This document shows positions 62,346-64,000 of a stretch of DNA of 64,000 nucleotides, piece by piece. The translations under genes and the position numbers were made by a program. The DNA is from Rhinopithecus roxellana (Eukaryota > Chordata > Mammalia > Primates > Cercopithecidae), in contig NC_044559.1 in NCBI RefSeq assembly GCF_007565055.1, positions 37,683,546 through 37,747,545 of the forward strand. The letters are read 5' to 3'. The notes beneath the pieces were generated by a model, which was given only the letters and a program-made list of their open reading frames with translations, did not search any database and was not told the DNA's origin. The stretch's first letter is position 1, and every line of letters starts with the position of its first letter.

Positions 62346-62412
62346 TATTAAGCACTTTGCATACCTTGTCTCTATTCATCCAGTGAAGAATCCTGTTAGA
62401 AAGGGATTCTCT

Positions 62413-62715
62413 GGCCGGGCGCGGTGGCTCAAGCCTATAATCCCAGCACTTTGGGAGGCCGAGACGGGTGGATCACGAGGTCAGGAGATCGAGACCATCC
62501 TGGCTAACACGGTGAAAACCCGTCTCTACTAAAAATACAAAAAAACTAGCCGGGCGAGGTGGCGGGCGCCTGTAGTCCCAGCTACTCGGGAGGCTGAGCC
62601 AGGAGAATGGCGTAAACCCGGGAGGCGGAGCTTGCAGTGAGCTGAGATCGGGCCACTGCACTCTAGCCCGGGCAACAGAGCAAGACTCCGTCTCAAAAAA
62701 AAAAAAAAAAAAAAA
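62413..62715 (+). mobile_element. Young AluY (Old World monkey type), antisense to HSPA12A
   Basis: 'ggccgggcgcggtggctcaa' to an A tail ending 62715. Target duplication agaaagggattctc (62398-62411 and about 62715-62728). Confidence 0.95.
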
Positions 62716-63394
62716 GAAAGGGATTCTCACTGTGCCCCCTTTCCTACAAATGGGGATACTGAGACTTTGATATGCTCAGTACCTTTTTGACCACTGTACA
62801 GTTAGAAAGTAGCAGAGCCAAAATTGAGACCCAGAGTCTAGTCTATCGTACTATGTACGATAAATGAATGACAGTGTTGGTTGGTATCCTTGGGGAAGAG
62901 CTTGGTTTTTGGCTGTTGATATTATGTTCTACAGTTGGTTGAGCCATGAGGGTTCTTGCTTGTAAGCATGTTTGCAAGGATGATTTGTGGGTGTACATAA
63001 GTATGTGCTATGTACAGTTAAACACTTATAGTACTATATAATATTCATGTTGGCTAGCAGTAATATTCATGTTGGCTAGTAGTCTATCTTGACTCCATGA
63101 AGGTCTGAGTTATGAAATGTGGTCCCATAGCTAAACAGTGCCTGGTCCACAGTGATGCTTACCAGCTGGTGGCAGCTATCATCATTGTCATCTACCTTAT
63201 GCAAGGCCAGCATTATCAGGGGAGTTTTCCCAACAGGAAGGGAAGGCTATGAATGATATGACCTCATCAAGAACCATGCGGCCCTTAACTTTTGGTTAAG
63301 GTTAAACCACATCACTGAGGTCCATGCTGATAAATGGGCTGAGCAGAAGCATCAGAGGTTCCCACCTGGTTCACACAGACAAAATATGTCACTG

Positions 63395-63525
63395 GAGGAC
63401 TTCTTAGACTCAGTATTCCCATCTGTGCACGGAGATCATAAAACTAACCCACAGCATTACTGGCAAGATTAAATGAAAACACATGAGGAATGTCTGGCCC
63501 AAAGACCTCTGATAAATGCTAGTTC
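63395..63525 (+). repeat. MIR fossil SINE
   Basis: 'gactcagtattcccatctgt', 'ctggcaagattaaatgaaaa', 'ctctgataaatgctag'. MIR 3' half. Confidence 0.55.
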
Positions 63526-63779
63526 TTTCCTTCCTTTCTTTTCCCCTTGCCACATTCACCAGACAAATCTGTAATCAAACCCAAACACACACCAAGGCAC
63601 TTCTGTGTCTAAATCAGCTCTGGAGACAGAAGAAAGATTAATAGACTGATGAAAAAACAAACAAAAAGAATTCCTGACAGTGTCTCATTGTTCCTATTGT
63701 TTCAAACAGTTATCTTGGGTTTGGCTCGCCCTCTTTCTCTCCGAACTAACTTCCTCTTTGATCAGTAAGTGATTTTTTT

Positions 63780-64000
63780 TTTCCTTTACTTTTTCTAAAA
63801 ATTTGTAATAAAAATGCTTCATGGTAAAAATATACACACCATATTCATCACCTTAACCATTTTTAAGTGCACAGTTCAGTAGTGTTAAGTACATCCAGTA
63901 AACTATTTTAAAACATCTTTCCAAAAACATCTCTGCTTTGGACCAATTTTTTATCATCATATTTTGTTTCCTTGCAGGTCTGCATTGGGTTTGAAAAAGC
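63780..64000 (-). mobile_element. Old L1M-type 3' fragment, antisense, runs off the window
   Basis: 'attcatcaccttaaccattt', 'taagtgcacagttcagtagt' resembles the 3' end of L1M elements read in reverse, like 8990-9070. Confidence 0.5.

Noticed and set aside
62000..64000. Search for the next upstream HSPA12A exon
   Set aside because: No frame ending in the expected residues before ELSDQAG with a phase-0 donor was found on the - strand, so it is presumably beyond the window.

Overview
This window is primate nuclear DNA, most likely from an Old World monkey. It has long introns with GT/AG boundaries, dense Alu and L1 insertions, MIR and DNA-transposon fossils, and single-copy exons whose translations I recognise as mammalian proteins. 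Several young AluY copies (20101, 44769, 46965, 62413) carry bases such as 'ggctcaagcctgtaat', 'ccgagacgggcggatc' and 'gcgtaaacccggg', which I associate with cercopithecoid AluY lineages rather than human AluY. The gene order PNLIPRP2 (+), C10orf82/SPMIP5 (-), HSPA12A (-) matches the interval equivalent to human 10q25-q26.

Layout. 1-10055: 3' part of PNLIPRP2 (pancreatic lipase-related protein 2), four exons on the + strand encoding the end of the lipase domain and the whole C-terminal PLAT domain; the gene continues to the left. 10060-30690: an intergenic repeat cluster. Its centre is a nearly full-length antisense L1 (13950-22500) broken by three Alus and by a full-length retrocopy of PSMC1 (proteasome ATPase Rpt2) with an uninterrupted 440-codon frame. 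30690 to about 37000: SPMIP5/C10orf82 on the - strand, five coding exons joining into a 234-residue frame, with a CpG island upstream at 36760-37260 as its likely promoter. 38085-64000: the 3' part of HSPA12A on the - strand, seven coding exons encoding the last 493 residues plus a long 3' UTR; the first exons lie to the right.

The genes are unrelated in function (intestinal/pancreatic lipid digestion, sperm axoneme, atypical brain-enriched Hsp70) and share only location. I found no bacterial-type operon, CRISPR array or plausible new multi-gene system. The points most worth following are the intact PSMC1 retrocopy with an altered P-loop glycine, the intact tryptophan codon at the place of the human PNLIPRP2 truncation polymorphism, a lineage-type AluY about 50 bp from an HSPA12A splice acceptor, an AluY with an uninterrupted 45-A tail, and two tandem arrays with higher-order structure. 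Exon boundaries were set by reading splice sites and checking frame continuity; repeat family names come from recognition only and repeat edges are approximate.
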